From Bacteroidales bacterium (GTDB lineage Bacteria > Bacteroidota > Bacteroidia > Bacteroidales > UBA932): a stretch of 36,401 bases of DNA. This document shows positions 1 to 8,200 of this stretch, in pieces. Made by a program: the position numbers and the translations under genes. Below the pieces are notes generated by a model. The model made no database searches, was not told the origin of the DNA, and saw only the letters and a list, made by a program, of their open reading frames with translations. Location of the stretch: contig JAKSKK010000020.1 of assembly GCA_024401745.1 (NCBI GenBank), positions 1 through 36,401 on the forward strand. Direction: 5' to 3'. How positions within the stretch are numbered: position 1 is the stretch's first letter; the number at the start of each line of letters is the position of its first letter.

Positions 1-532
1 ACAGTCTCCACAAACACCATTGGGCTGCATTTGGGCGTCGGATTCTAAGTTATTCACTTGCGCCCGTATGTCAGTAAAGCAGATACTCGCCCCCCCCAGT
101 GTGCTTACTACCAAATAATCAGGGGCATTGAGCACACACTCAATACTTTAACGAAGCTGAAGGCATCGCTACACTTCTATTCATCGAGGGCTTTTGCTAG
201 AGGAGCGGTCAGAGAACTGCAGCAGTGGCTTTGTGCCCACTCTGCACATATACTCAAAATAGCTTTGACTATATGTGCAAGCAATTTTTGTGAATCCACG
301 TTAGAAGCACTTAAGAGGCCTATTGACTTCTTTCTATTGCACATATAATTGCCTCTTGTTTTCAGTTTATGTGCACAACCTTCCGCATCCTATACGTATA
401 TACGGCCAGTGTTGTGAATCAGTGCTCAAATACAATGACATGGTACCAGGACCGATGTGCCACGCACCACGCACTGAAGGACATGGACAACCTTGAGACA
501 GCTTGCAAACATAAACCCAAAGGGGGGTTCCG
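1..532. other. Left-edge region without a convincing gene
   Basis: No long reading frame here looks coding. A 55-codon frame on the minus strand (344 to 177) reads without obvious low-complexity but matches nothing I recognise, and plus-strand frames at 58-348 and 369-638 look like chance. The nonamer GCACATATA occurs at 244-252 and 339-347, and its reverse complement at 270-278, so 244-278 can form a 9-bp perfect stem with a 17-nt loop. The stretch may be a decayed intergenic region downstream of the fimbrillin-like gene, which ends at 533. Confidence 0.4.
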
Positions 533-2122
533 TTACTCGCAATCCACTATAAGGCGAACACCAAATCCTTCATCCTTGCGATTGAGGCCATCCATGAAAG
601 GTCCGGAATTGGTGTTGAATTTCATGGCGTATGCATAATTATCCGTATAGTCCAGCGACGTCCAGTATCCTCCATAGTACTGCCTTCCGCCTGCGTTGAT
701 ATAATGGTCTCCCTCCCTGATGCCATTCTCGGGGAGGAACACGATTCCTGCATTCTTAAGCCCGCTCCAGGTCCAGTTGGCGTCGCTGTCATCCACAGGC
801 TTGCCATTGAAATCGTCGGGATAGATGAATATACCGTTGGCGGCAATATCATCGATCTTCACCAGATCCCAGGCCGTCTTTGTGTACCTGGGCTTGCCAT
901 ATGTCATGGTCCTGGTGTTGAAAAGATATTCCCAATCCCCATAGCTCGGAGTACGCCAGGGATCTGAAGGCTGGAGGGCCCAGCCCCAATCATATTTATC
1001 AGAGAACTGGCCGTCCTTCGGTATTGTGTACTGACCGTAAGGGTCGGTGGATTTCTCGTCATCATAACCCCAGCAGTGCAGGGTTATCTCCTCTGTGCTC
1101 ACTTCACCCTCGCGAGGCACGTCATACTGAGGCTCCTTGAACGACCACAGGCCGGTGAGCGTTGTGTAAACGAGATTTCCGCATGAGAAATATACCTGGC
1201 GGGTGTCACTTACACTGAACCTGCCCCGAAGTGCACCTTCAGGTAGGGCCTTGGTAATCTTGCCGTCAATGAGGCCAAGGTCATAGATCTTGCTGGTTCC
1301 GGAGAAATCGGCCCTCTTTGAAACGGCTATCTCGCCATCTGCAGTACGGGAGCCGGCCTTGTAGAACAGGAGAGTGAACCCGTATTCGAAATCCGTCGGG
1401 ATAATTCCTATGTAGTAAGTCTTGCCGGAGTGCCCGCTAATGTCAAGGCTGACGTCGGTGCTACCATGAAAGGTACTGCTCTCATATCGGGTAAAGGCAG
1501 GTTTGTCGCCGGAAAGGTCAAGCTGTACGGGGCCTGCGATGATCTCGTCGTCATTGCCCTTGAGGACAATCCTGGAATAATCATCGCTGTCAAGCGTGAA
1601 CTCGATGAAGTTGGTGATATTGGAGAAGAAGAACCCATAGGTGCCGGCAGTGCTCGGGACAGACCGGCTCGCAGCAACATGGCCGGAACCGAAAGTGCCT
1701 TTCTGTGCAGGCGGTACGGTAGCAACCAGCTGGGCCGGATATCCTTCCTCGGTTGTGAATGCCGATGAAGGGTACAGCGCATCATAATAAGTAGACGTGC
1801 TGGCGGTCTTGATTCTGAAAGTGGCCCTTGACTGGTCGGCAGGGTTGATATCGGCGGAAGTCAGCGTGACGTAGGTAGAGAACATCAAGGATGTCTCGGG
1901 GCGGATGAATATCCCGTCCCCCGCCTGCCATATGGGTGTGGGAGTCGAACCGGCGTCGCTGATTGCGGTCTTGGTAGCATCAGATGCCATATCGCAGACA
2001 AAAGTAACATATTCTTCCTCGGCTGTCTGAAGAAGTTCATCAGGATCATTTGCCGAGCATGACACAAGCATGGCTGCAAAAGCGCAAGCCAGCAATATGG
2101 AGAAAAGCTTGTTGATTTTCAT
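533..2122 (-). CDS. Fimbrillin-like surface lipoprotein with C-terminal lectin/FISUMP-like domain
   Basis: Predicted outer-membrane surface lipoprotein of 529 residues. I place the start at the ATG at 2122, four codons inside the longest frame, because the lipoprotein signal begins there: a basic start, a hydrophobic stretch, then the lipobox LVSC with Cys22. The N-terminal half follows the fimbrillin pattern: a KTAI-type segment, then a W-Q-A-G-D-G-I turn, then beta-rich sequence. The C-terminal half, from about residue 300, begins GRFSVSDTRQVYFSCGNLVY and contains WRTPSYGDWEYLF, GIVFLPENG, YWTS and GVRLIV. That is the layout of the C-type-lectin-like/FISUMP domains common on Bacteroidales surface proteins. 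The role is probably adhesion or fimbrial tip/accessory; the ligand is unknown. A 46-residue peptide gene lies 14 nt upstream in the same direction, so the two are probably one transcript. Confidence 0.8.
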   Translation of the reverse strand: MKINKLFSILLACAFAAMLVSCSANDPDELLQTAEEEYVTFVCDMASDATKTAISDAGSTPTPIWQAGDGIFIRPETSLMFSTYVTLTSADINPADQSRATFRIKTASTSTYYDALYPSSAFTTEEGYPAQLVATVPPAQKGTFGSGHVAASRSVPSTAGTYGFFFSNITNFIEFTLDSDDYSRIVLKGNDDEIIAGPVQLDLSGDKPAFTRYESSTFHGSTDVSLDISGHSGKTYYIGIIPTDFEYGFTLLFYKAGSRTADGEIAVSKRADFSGTSKIYDLGLIDGKITKALPEGALRGRFSVSDTRQVYFSCGNLVYTTLTGLWSFKEPQYDVPREGEVSTEEITLHCWGYDDEKSTDPYGQYTIPKDGQFSDKYDWGWALQPSDPWRTPSYGDWEYLFNTRTMTYGKPRYTKTAWDLVKIDDIAANGIFIYPDDFNGKPVDDSDANWTWSGLKNAGIVFLPENGIREGDHYINAGGRQYYGGYWTSLDYTDNYAYAMKFNTNSGPFMDGLNRKDEGFGVRLIVDCE

Positions 2123-2136
2123 TGCGTCAGGCACGA

Positions 2137-2277
2137 TTAAATGTTAAAGTCTTCCCTGTGGTAAGGATCGATGCCTCCGTCGCTGTTAGGCTCCGAGCTG
2201 GCGCATATAAGATTGTTCAGGATTATCCCAATAACTTCAACGGATGGGGAAAAATACTCTTCTTGCAAATATCTCAT
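2137..2277 (-). CDS. Small acidic peptide (46 aa) upstream of fimbrillin-like gene
   Basis: This short frame starts at the ATG at 2277 and stops with TAA at 2137-2139. The peptide starts MRYLQEEYFSPSVEVIGI, has a central NNLICASSEP segment with a single Cys, and ends in an acidic tail (DPYHREDFNI). Short peptides with this plan (a P-x-V-E-V/I segment, then a Cys-Ala-Ser motif, then a Gly/Asp-rich tail) commonly sit directly before fimbrillin and other lipoprotein genes in Bacteroidales; this is from memory. The context fits: a TAACTTTG -7 box lies at 2314-2321 and the lipoprotein gene starts 14 nt downstream. The function is unknown; a leader peptide, a secreted peptide or a subunit partner are all possible. 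Confidence 0.6.
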   Translation of the reverse strand: MRYLQEEYFSPSVEVIGIILNNLICASSEPNSDGGIDPYHREDFNI

Positions 2278-2313
2278 ATTGATAAATTTTAATGGCAGTT
2301 TCATTCAATCTTA

Positions 2314-2321
2314 CAAAGTTA
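2314..2321 (-). promoter_or_regulatory. -7 box TAACTTTG for the peptide/fimbrillin-like operon
   Basis: The minus strand reads TAACTTTG, matching the Bacteroidota -7 consensus TAnnTTTG, 36 nt upstream of the small peptide start at 2277. I see no good TTG-type -33 element at the usual 19-20 nt spacing. Confidence 0.55.
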
Positions 2322-2529
2322 ACACTTTTTCAAAACCTGTCTCTGCCGAAGAAAGCCAAAAGGACTGGAATGAGGCTGCGTTATTTCATTGATATGGAAG
2401 TTAGAGTGCTATCGGCGGATTTTCAATACGTACTTGAACGATTTGAGCATGAATTTCGAAAATTCATCAGGGGTAGTCAGTTTTTGATGGCAATCTTTGT
2501 TTCGGTGATGTAGAAAAGTCTAAAATTCA

Positions 2530-2537
2530 TACCTTTG
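2530..2537 (+). promoter_or_regulatory. -7 box TACCTTTG for orphan lipoprotein gene
   Basis: TACCTTTG matches the TAnnTTTG consensus and lies 61 nt upstream of the lipoprotein ATG at 2599. No clear -33 element is visible. Apart from this box and the minus-strand box at 2314-2321, the 2278-2598 intergenic stretch shows nothing I can name. Confidence 0.55.
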
Positions 2538-2598
2538 TAACCAGTCATACACAAGACAAACATCCTTGGAAAAGATATCAAGGCTCAATTCGAGGAAA

Positions 2599-3396
2599 AT
2601 GAAAACCCACCATTTAATCATTGCATCGGCCATCGTCTGCATTGCTTGCTCGCCATCTATCAACTTCGTCGAAAAGAACCATGGCAATTGGTATGGTCCG
2701 GCGTCATGTGCATTTGATGATTATATTGATTATTATTGCTGCCTGCCATCCGATCTTTCAGAACTTGATGGTTTCATCTTGATGAGAGATGGAGAGCTTG
2801 ATGATGATAGATATTGCTTCGGGGATGTCAAATCTCTTCATGAGGAATTTCAAACGAGGAAAGTTCTGTACTATTCTGCTTCAGATTCCTGCTATTACTG
2901 TAGCAGGAGGTACAATAAGACCAGAGAGTGTTTGAAGTTATATTCGCCTCAATACTATTATTCTCATCCTGACTTCGCGATAGAAAATCTGAAGAATCAG
3001 AACAGATGGACGGAACCGATGTTTTTCTCTGATGGCAATGTCCGCTGCTGCCAGGAATTGACATCAGAGTTCATATCCTTGCTACAAGACATTCGGTCAG
3101 AATATTCCGGAGCCTTAGTCAAACCATGGAAATACAGGCAAAGCATTTACCACAACGCCTACCTGTTTGAGTTTTCAGACAATGATCTTAAGCTGATTTC
3201 TTGTTCCCCTTCATTGGATGACGTGGTATATATAGACCGGCAAGGAAACATAAAGCCGATACCGGCAGAGTTTGAGAATTCTCCAGAATGTCTTGGCGAG
3301 GCTTATTTGCAGGTGTTGCAGTCTACTCTGGAAGAATTCGTGCGGAGATACGGCAATATCAGAAAAGTGATATTCATTTCTCCTATTCTGCTATGA
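2599..3396 (+). CDS. Orphan AT-rich lipoprotein, stop codon inside the left 24-bp repeat
   Basis: A protein of 265 residues that I do not recognise. I choose the ATG at 2599 rather than the upstream one at 2566 because a lipoprotein signal starts there: MKTHHLIIASAIV, then lipobox CIAC with Cys17. The mature part is rich in Tyr, Cys, Asp and Ser, with a Cys-rich patch around residues 85-95 (DSCYYCSRRY), and shows no catalytic motif I can identify. Base composition is clearly more AT-rich than the GC-rich genes around it, suggesting acquisition. Its TGA (3394-3396) falls inside the 24-bp direct repeat at 3392-3415, so the present C-terminus could be native or could have been made by a recombination event at that site. 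AT-rich orphan lipoproteins of this kind often turn out to be immunity proteins, but nothing here proves that. Confidence 0.6.
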   Translation: MKTHHLIIASAIVCIACSPSINFVEKNHGNWYGPASCAFDDYIDYYCCLPSDLSELDGFILMRDGELDDDRYCFGDVKSLHEEFQTRKVLYYSASDSCYYCSRRYNKTRECLKLYSPQYYYSHPDFAIENLKNQNRWTEPMFFSDGNVRCCQELTSEFISLLQDIRSEYSGALVKPWKYRQSIYHNAYLFEFSDNDLKLISCSPSLDDVVYIDRQGNIKPIPAEFENSPECLGEAYLQVLQSTLEEFVRRYGNIRKVIFISPILL

Positions 3397-3415
3397 CCCC
3401 GTGCCCTAGTCGAGC
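3392..3415. repeat. Left 24-bp direct repeat (candidate attachment core)
   Basis: These 24 bases, beginning tatgaccccgtgccctagtc, are identical to 12765-12788, and the identity ends abruptly on both sides. The right copy spans the last codons and stop of lepA, so this left copy looks like a duplicated lepA 3' end, as left by site-specific integration. A CCCCGTG (3397-3403) and a facing CACGGGG (3430-3436) form an inverted pair only at this end, which could be a recombinase-binding arrangement or chance. Confidence 0.75.
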
Positions 3416-3466
3416 AATGTCATTGATGCCACGGGGCTTACTCCTAGCCTTTCACAACTGTATTTA

Positions 3467-4726
3467 TTACCCTTTCGCAAACTCCTTCAAGGAGTCGATC
3501 ATGGGCTGGAATTCCGCATCCTTCATGATTGCCCTGTCGAAATATTTGTAGTACCCCGACTGTGCGCCCATATGAGGGAACTCCTGGAGCATGGCTGCAT
3601 AAGGCACGGGGCACTTCGACAGAAGGCCTGCGGCATATGCTGCCCTGACCACCTGAGCGACCTCCTTGCCTTTCCTGTATCTATTCCCGTCTGCGCCTTC
3701 CATCAGTGTATGCAGGGCTTCCAGGATCTGTCCCACCGACTTGCGGCTGTCACATATGTAATGCCTGATGTCATGCGTGCCTCTGGACGGGCCAGGATCG
3801 ACACCCAGCAGAGGCGACTCCAGTGTGTCCTGAAGAAAGCCAAACTCAAGGGTGCTGACCGACATCCAGAGAGCCTTGTGGTTGAACTCGAAGCCATACA
3901 GGTCCGCAACGCCAGTGCCGGCAGCTTCAGCATTCCTGTCAATCGCTGTATACGCAGAGATGAACCAGTACAGATGGCTCTTGACATACTCATCCCGACC
4001 CATCCTTTTCTCCTGTATCTTGGATGTCCAGTTACGGTAAAGATCAGACCAAACAGATGTCATGGTGCCGGCACCCGCAGAAAGGGCCTTGCTGAACGGG
4101 GTATAGGTTAATCCATTCCGTGACGCCAGCACATATTCCGCCTGATGCTTCTTGATTTCCTCCATGCAGTACTCCCTGTTCGCTCCTGTCAGTCTCCAGG
4201 CCCTCTCATTGGGCTGATCCTTCCCATCCCAGAAATCGAAAGGGATCACGGCCGGCTTGAATTTCTCGATATCCATCACTATGGCTCTCTTGCGAAGCGT
4301 CAACTCCCGAGTATGGAGGATGATGTAGTTACGGAAGGCATATCGCTTTTCTTTCTGCTCACCGAAAACACCCGACATGGCAGACCTCCCATACAGACAT
4401 CGAAGCACTTCCCGTTCCCAGTATGAGATGTCATACAACTTTCCTAGGGTATTGGAACCGCGAAATCGTTCCACCCGTTCATAGTAATCCTTGAACAACG
4501 AATCAACCAGGCTCTGCAAACTGGCAGCCTCCCTCTGCCAACTCGTCCCCGGATTGGTGCAGGACCTGATGCGCTCTGCAACGAACGAGGAGAAGAATTC
4601 CGAATTCGGCTTCTGCTCGACGTCGCGTATGCTTTCGGGGATTCCCCTGTTCCTGTCAAATGTTGAGTTGCCCTTCATCATGGCGGTGTTGAAGCAAAGC
4701 ATGTTTGTCGATGTGCTGTTTCCCAT
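3467..4726 (-). CDS. Unrecognised 419-aa protein of the island
   Basis: A soluble-looking protein with no signal peptide and no membrane segment. I do not recognise the family. The N-terminal 150 residues are polar and helical. The C-terminal region (about residues 355-410) contains KGKEVAQVVRAAYAAGLLS followed by PYAAMLQEF and GYYKYF, which looks like a small helical domain and could bind DNA. A THDIRHY stretch near residue 325 superficially resembles the HxxR box of tyrosine recombinases, but the other boxes are not visible. It is transcribed away from the RHS operon; its promoter and the TGGAG repeat array lie in the shared intergenic region, so it could be a regulator or DNA-handling protein for the island. 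The start at 4726 lies 4 nt after a TATATTTG box, suggesting a leaderless mRNA. Confidence 0.65.
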   Translation of the reverse strand: MGNSTSTNMLCFNTAMMKGNSTFDRNRGIPESIRDVEQKPNSEFFSSFVAERIRSCTNPGTSWQREAASLQSLVDSLFKDYYERVERFRGSNTLGKLYDISYWEREVLRCLYGRSAMSGVFGEQKEKRYAFRNYIILHTRELTLRKRAIVMDIEKFKPAVIPFDFWDGKDQPNERAWRLTGANREYCMEEIKKHQAEYVLASRNGLTYTPFSKALSAGAGTMTSVWSDLYRNWTSKIQEKRMGRDEYVKSHLYWFISAYTAIDRNAEAAGTGVADLYGFEFNHKALWMSVSTLEFGFLQDTLESPLLGVDPGPSRGTHDIRHYICDSRKSVGQILEALHTLMEGADGNRYRKGKEVAQVVRAAYAAGLLSKCPVPYAAMLQEFPHMGAQSGYYKYFDRAIMKDAEFQPMIDSLKEFAKG

Positions 4727-4730
4727 GCTT

Positions 4731-4738
4731 CAAATATA
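4731..4738 (-). promoter_or_regulatory. -7 box TATATTTG for the 419-aa gene
   Basis: The minus strand reads TATATTTG, a perfect TAnnTTTG match, with a GTTG about 17 nt upstream as a possible -33 element. Only 4 nt separate the box from the ATG at 4726, so transcription should start at or very near the start codon. Confidence 0.65.
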
Positions 4739-4783
4739 ATAAACAGAACTTGAATCAACATGAAAAAATCATAAAATCTTTGA

Positions 4784-4862
4784 TGGAGAAATCAGTGGAG
4801 TAAAAGTGGAGAAACAGTGGAGTGTTAATGGAGCAAAATCAACGAAGTGGAGATTAGTGGAG
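4784..4862 (+). repeat. Array of seven TGGAG repeats, mostly 11 bp apart
   Basis: TGGAG occurs at 4784, 4796, 4807, 4818, 4829, 4848 and 4858, with steps of 12, 11, 11, 11, 19 and 10 bp. The 11-bp period is about one helical turn, so a protein could bind successive copies on one face of the DNA. The array lies between the divergent 419-residue gene and the holin/RHS operon, which suggests an operator or an iteron-like site. No clean TAnnTTTG box for the rightward operon was found; the nearest partial match is AATCTTTG at 4775-4782. Confidence 0.7.
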
Positions 4863-4889
4863 TGCACTGAAAACTCCACTAATCTCCAC
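4847..4889. repeat. Perfect 17-bp inverted repeat in the island control region
   Basis: The arms 4847-4863 and 4873-4889 are exact reverse complements around a 9-nt loop (GCACTGAAA). The left arm includes the last two TGGAG units of the array, and the right arm carries two CTCCA copies. It has no T-tract and lies 85 nt upstream of the holin-like start codon. An operator, a cruciform/origin-like element or an RNA hairpin in the leader are possible; a terminator is unlikely. Confidence 0.75.
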
Positions 4890-4974
4890 CGCAGAAACTT
4901 GCGAAACCGATTGTGGAAGTTGAATTTTGCATTCGGAAATCCGGCCGGAAATCCCAAAAATTATAAATAAAGTT

Positions 4975-5211
4975 ATGATTACGACAAAAACAATCTCATC
5001 CCTCCTGTCCGCTGAAAGAGGGAGCCTCTCATCGAAGAGGCTATGCGGATTCATCGGCTGGCTATGCTGCGCAGCCGTGCTCATCATGTGCACCGTGTGG
5101 GACCGAGAGGCTCCCGAGATGGTGTCCACAGTACTCTATGCGTCCACGGCCCTGCTGGGCCTGGATTCCGTGACAGATATCTGGAAAGACAAGACAACGC
5201 AAATCAAGTAA
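4975..5211 (+). CDS. Small two-helix membrane protein, holin-like, upstream of RHS gene
   Basis: A 78-residue protein. I chose the ATG at 4975 rather than 4927 because the conserved-looking sequence begins there. A short polar N-terminus (ISSLLSAERGSLSSKRLCGF) leads into a first hydrophobic helix (about residues 23-43) and a second (about 49-67), ending in a charged tail. This plan is like the small holin-type membrane proteins of Bacteroidales phages. The stop is 4 nt before the RHS start, so the two are surely co-transcribed. A holin beside a peptidoglycan-acting RHS toxin suggests a role in export or release, but the RHS protein also has a Sec-type signal. The assignment is by resemblance only. 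Confidence 0.65.
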   Translation: MITTKTISSLLSAERGSLSSKRLCGFIGWLCCAAVLIMCTVWDREAPEMVSTVLYASTALLGLDSVTDIWKDKTTQIK

Positions 5212-5215
5212 GATC

Positions 5216-8200
5216 ATGAAAGCAATTAAAAAGATATCAATGCTGGCCGCAGGCATCTTCGTACTGTCCGTGGCCGAGAGCCGGGGTCAGCACACATCGC
5301 CTGCGCTGGACTATGACCCCACGCCAAAGGCGCTGGAGATGACCAGATACGGGAATCTGCAGATTGACAAGACAGGCGGCAGAATCACCTTTGACATACC
5401 TCTGTACACCTACGATGACAAGGACTTCAGCATTCCTGTCGGTCTGTCGTATGCCAGCAACGGTTTCCGTCCGGGCTCTCAGACAGGTGAGGCCGGGCTT
5501 GGATGGACTCTTGCCGCCGGCGGCGCCGTGACAAGGGAGATCATCGGCGGAGACGACTTCAAGTCAAGCGGAATGTTTTCATCAGGAGGGCGAACGGACC
5601 CTGCGACATTGTACTCGATGGATTATTCTGTAAGTTACCTTTGCATTGACGACGATGTGCTATATCCGTATATATCGGACTGTCACGAGACGACATCCGA
5701 CATCTATCACTTTACAATGCCCGGACATTCAGGATCGTTCCTTATCGGAAACGATGGGGAGTTCCATGCCTACGGAACCAGTGATGGACTCGGGACATAT
5801 GACATCTCATATGAGCGGTCATCCATCCGGATCATCACAGGTGACGGCTACGAATACCGATTCGGTTCAACCGCACTGAGCCGGGAGATACTGGTGGGAG
5901 GAGACCCGATTTCGAGCAGCAGTCCGAACAGCTTGCCTGACAGGCAGAAACCGGTGGTCACCTGGCTTCTGGACACGATCATAGCCCCTGACGGCAGGTT
6001 CGTCACATTCGACTACGAGTCGAACGGAATCGAGTACCCCAAGACATATCCCGACCCCGTAACACATCCTGATGTGGTAACGTCCGTGGCCGCCTGTCTC
6101 GGAAGGCATATCCAGATCGGCCAAAGCCCGGATGTCACGGTGTTCAAGACCGCCAGTCTCAAGTACACCGCATATCTGTCCGGAATCGCCGTTCATGAGC
6201 CTGACAGCGTAACGACGTTTGCAGCCAATTTCGAATGGGCATATGAGCAGGGCTCCGAGATGGGCGACGAGGACTGGCAGCCATATACCAAGCTTGCCGT
6301 GCCGACGAGAAAGCTTGCATCTGTGACATTCACTGACTCAGGACGAACACTGAGGCAAGCCACCTTGGCCTATGATTATGACGGATGCAGGCCTCTGCTG
6401 GCTTCAGTCGATTTCGGAGCTCTGGGCAAATATGATATGACCTACGTCTCTGACCCCGACCATCCTCTGCCGGGACTTACCTCGAACGGCGTGGACTACT
6501 GGGGCTACTACAACGGCAAGGACAGCAACTCCGACTCGTTCATGAACAGCATCTCGTCCGTGGACAGCGACTTCAACGAGACCATTCCGCAGTCGCATAC
6601 CCAGATGGACCCTGACTGGCACTACAGCCGGCTGGGTACGCTCTCGTCGGTGAAGTATCCGACGGGAGGACGCACGACGTTCACCGTCGAGGCCAACATC
6701 GCATCGAAGATACTGCTCCGTCGCAGGCATACAAGCGGCTGGGTCCAGCCTGCCAATCCATATCTCGAGTTCGAGGATGAGGATGAAATATCCGATTCGT
6801 TCCTGCCCGGCTTATACCCCTGGTCCGCAATGCTCCACAGTTCCGAGTGTGGAGGAGTCAGGGTCGCTTCCGTTACTGACTATGATGCCGTAGGGGGAAC
6901 ATCCACAAGGACGTTCACCTATCAGGACGGACTGGTACAGACATTCCCAAGATACTATGTGGGTAATACCATACCGGGCTCTACGGCCCTTGTTGCCATC
7001 CCATCGCTGAGTTTCCCTGCATCTTCACTGGACAGGCTGCACGTGTCCTACGGAAAGGTGACGGAGACCATGCCTGACGGCAGCAGAATCCTCAGCGAAT
7101 ACACCGACTGGATGGACGAGCCGGATTCATACTCGACAAACAGAAGAATGATAAGTGATCTAGATACCGGAAACAGCGAAGATTTCAATATCTTCCTGGA
7201 CAACCGCCTTCGCGAACCTGATTCCCACCATTACAGGCGAGGGCTTCTCAAGCGTCAGCGCACCTATTCCCCAGAGGATGTACTGCTTTCTGACAAGTCG
7301 GTGACATATCAGGACGTGGGCAGCGGATATGCATCATACATAGTGGGAAGCGGACGCTACTGGTGGAGTGCAAGGCGCTTCATATGCGATGTGCTCCCTA
7401 TTTCAGAGACCTCCAGCGAGTATTACTCCGGGGCATCCCCGCTCATCACCACGAAAGTGTTCGCGTATGACAGCCGAGGAAGGAAGACATCGGAGACCAT
7501 CGAACATTCTGACGGCACCACCGAGGTGAACTGCACCGTATTCATGGACAGGGGCTACAGACATGATCTCGTCTCATCTCAGTCCATACTTGGCAAACGT
7601 GCATATGAGGACACCCTGAGACTGCACGAGTCGGCCTCTTACACATACTCTCACCCTTCCGGAACACTATGGAACCTGACCGGCTTCACTCGTACCCTGT
7701 ACGACGCCTCTGGCAGCGGCACCACAGCTGACGAGCTTTCCTTCTCGAACTTCGATGCGTTCGGCAATCCCTGGCAGCAGACTTTCAACGGTGTGAACAC
7801 GGCCTTCGTATGGGGGCACCGCGGAAGGTACATGTCGGCCAAGGTGCTAGGATGCACATACGCGGGGCTGCCGGGATCTGTCAAGACAGTCATCCCGACC
7901 AACCTCACTGACGGAATGAAGACAGCCCTTCGCAATCTGTCCGGCAAGGAGACAACCATCTATGACCATATACCCTCCATAGGAGCATCCTCCATCACGG
8001 GGCCGTCCGGACGGTCCTTGTCATACGAATATGACGGAGTAGGGCGTCTGGTCAATGTGACCTCGAGTCTCGGTGCCATTGCCCACTACACCTATGGCAT
8101 CATGAACCGGCAAGATACCTTGAGGTATGTGGAGTCGACGCTGTACGGACAGCCCGACAGGACGGAGAGGACCGTCTATGACGGGCTTGGTCGTCCATGG

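Noticed and set aside
177-344. 55-codon minus-strand frame near the left edge
   Set aside because: No recognisable motif, no promoter box near its ATG, and it overlaps the GCACATATA repeats; described only as part of the region.
2566-2598. Upstream start for the orphan lipoprotein
   Set aside because: It would place eleven polar residues before the lipoprotein signal; the ATG at 2599 gives a normal signal.
3397-3436. CCCCGTG/CACGGGG inverted pair as a terminator of the orphan lipoprotein gene
   Set aside because: Only 7-bp arms, a 26-nt loop and no T-tract; noted only as a possible recombinase-site feature.
3467-4726. The 419-residue protein as a tyrosine recombinase
   Set aside because: THDIRHY resembles the HxxR box, but no box I Arg context, no LGH-type box and no properly spaced C-terminal Tyr are convincing. 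Left as unknown.
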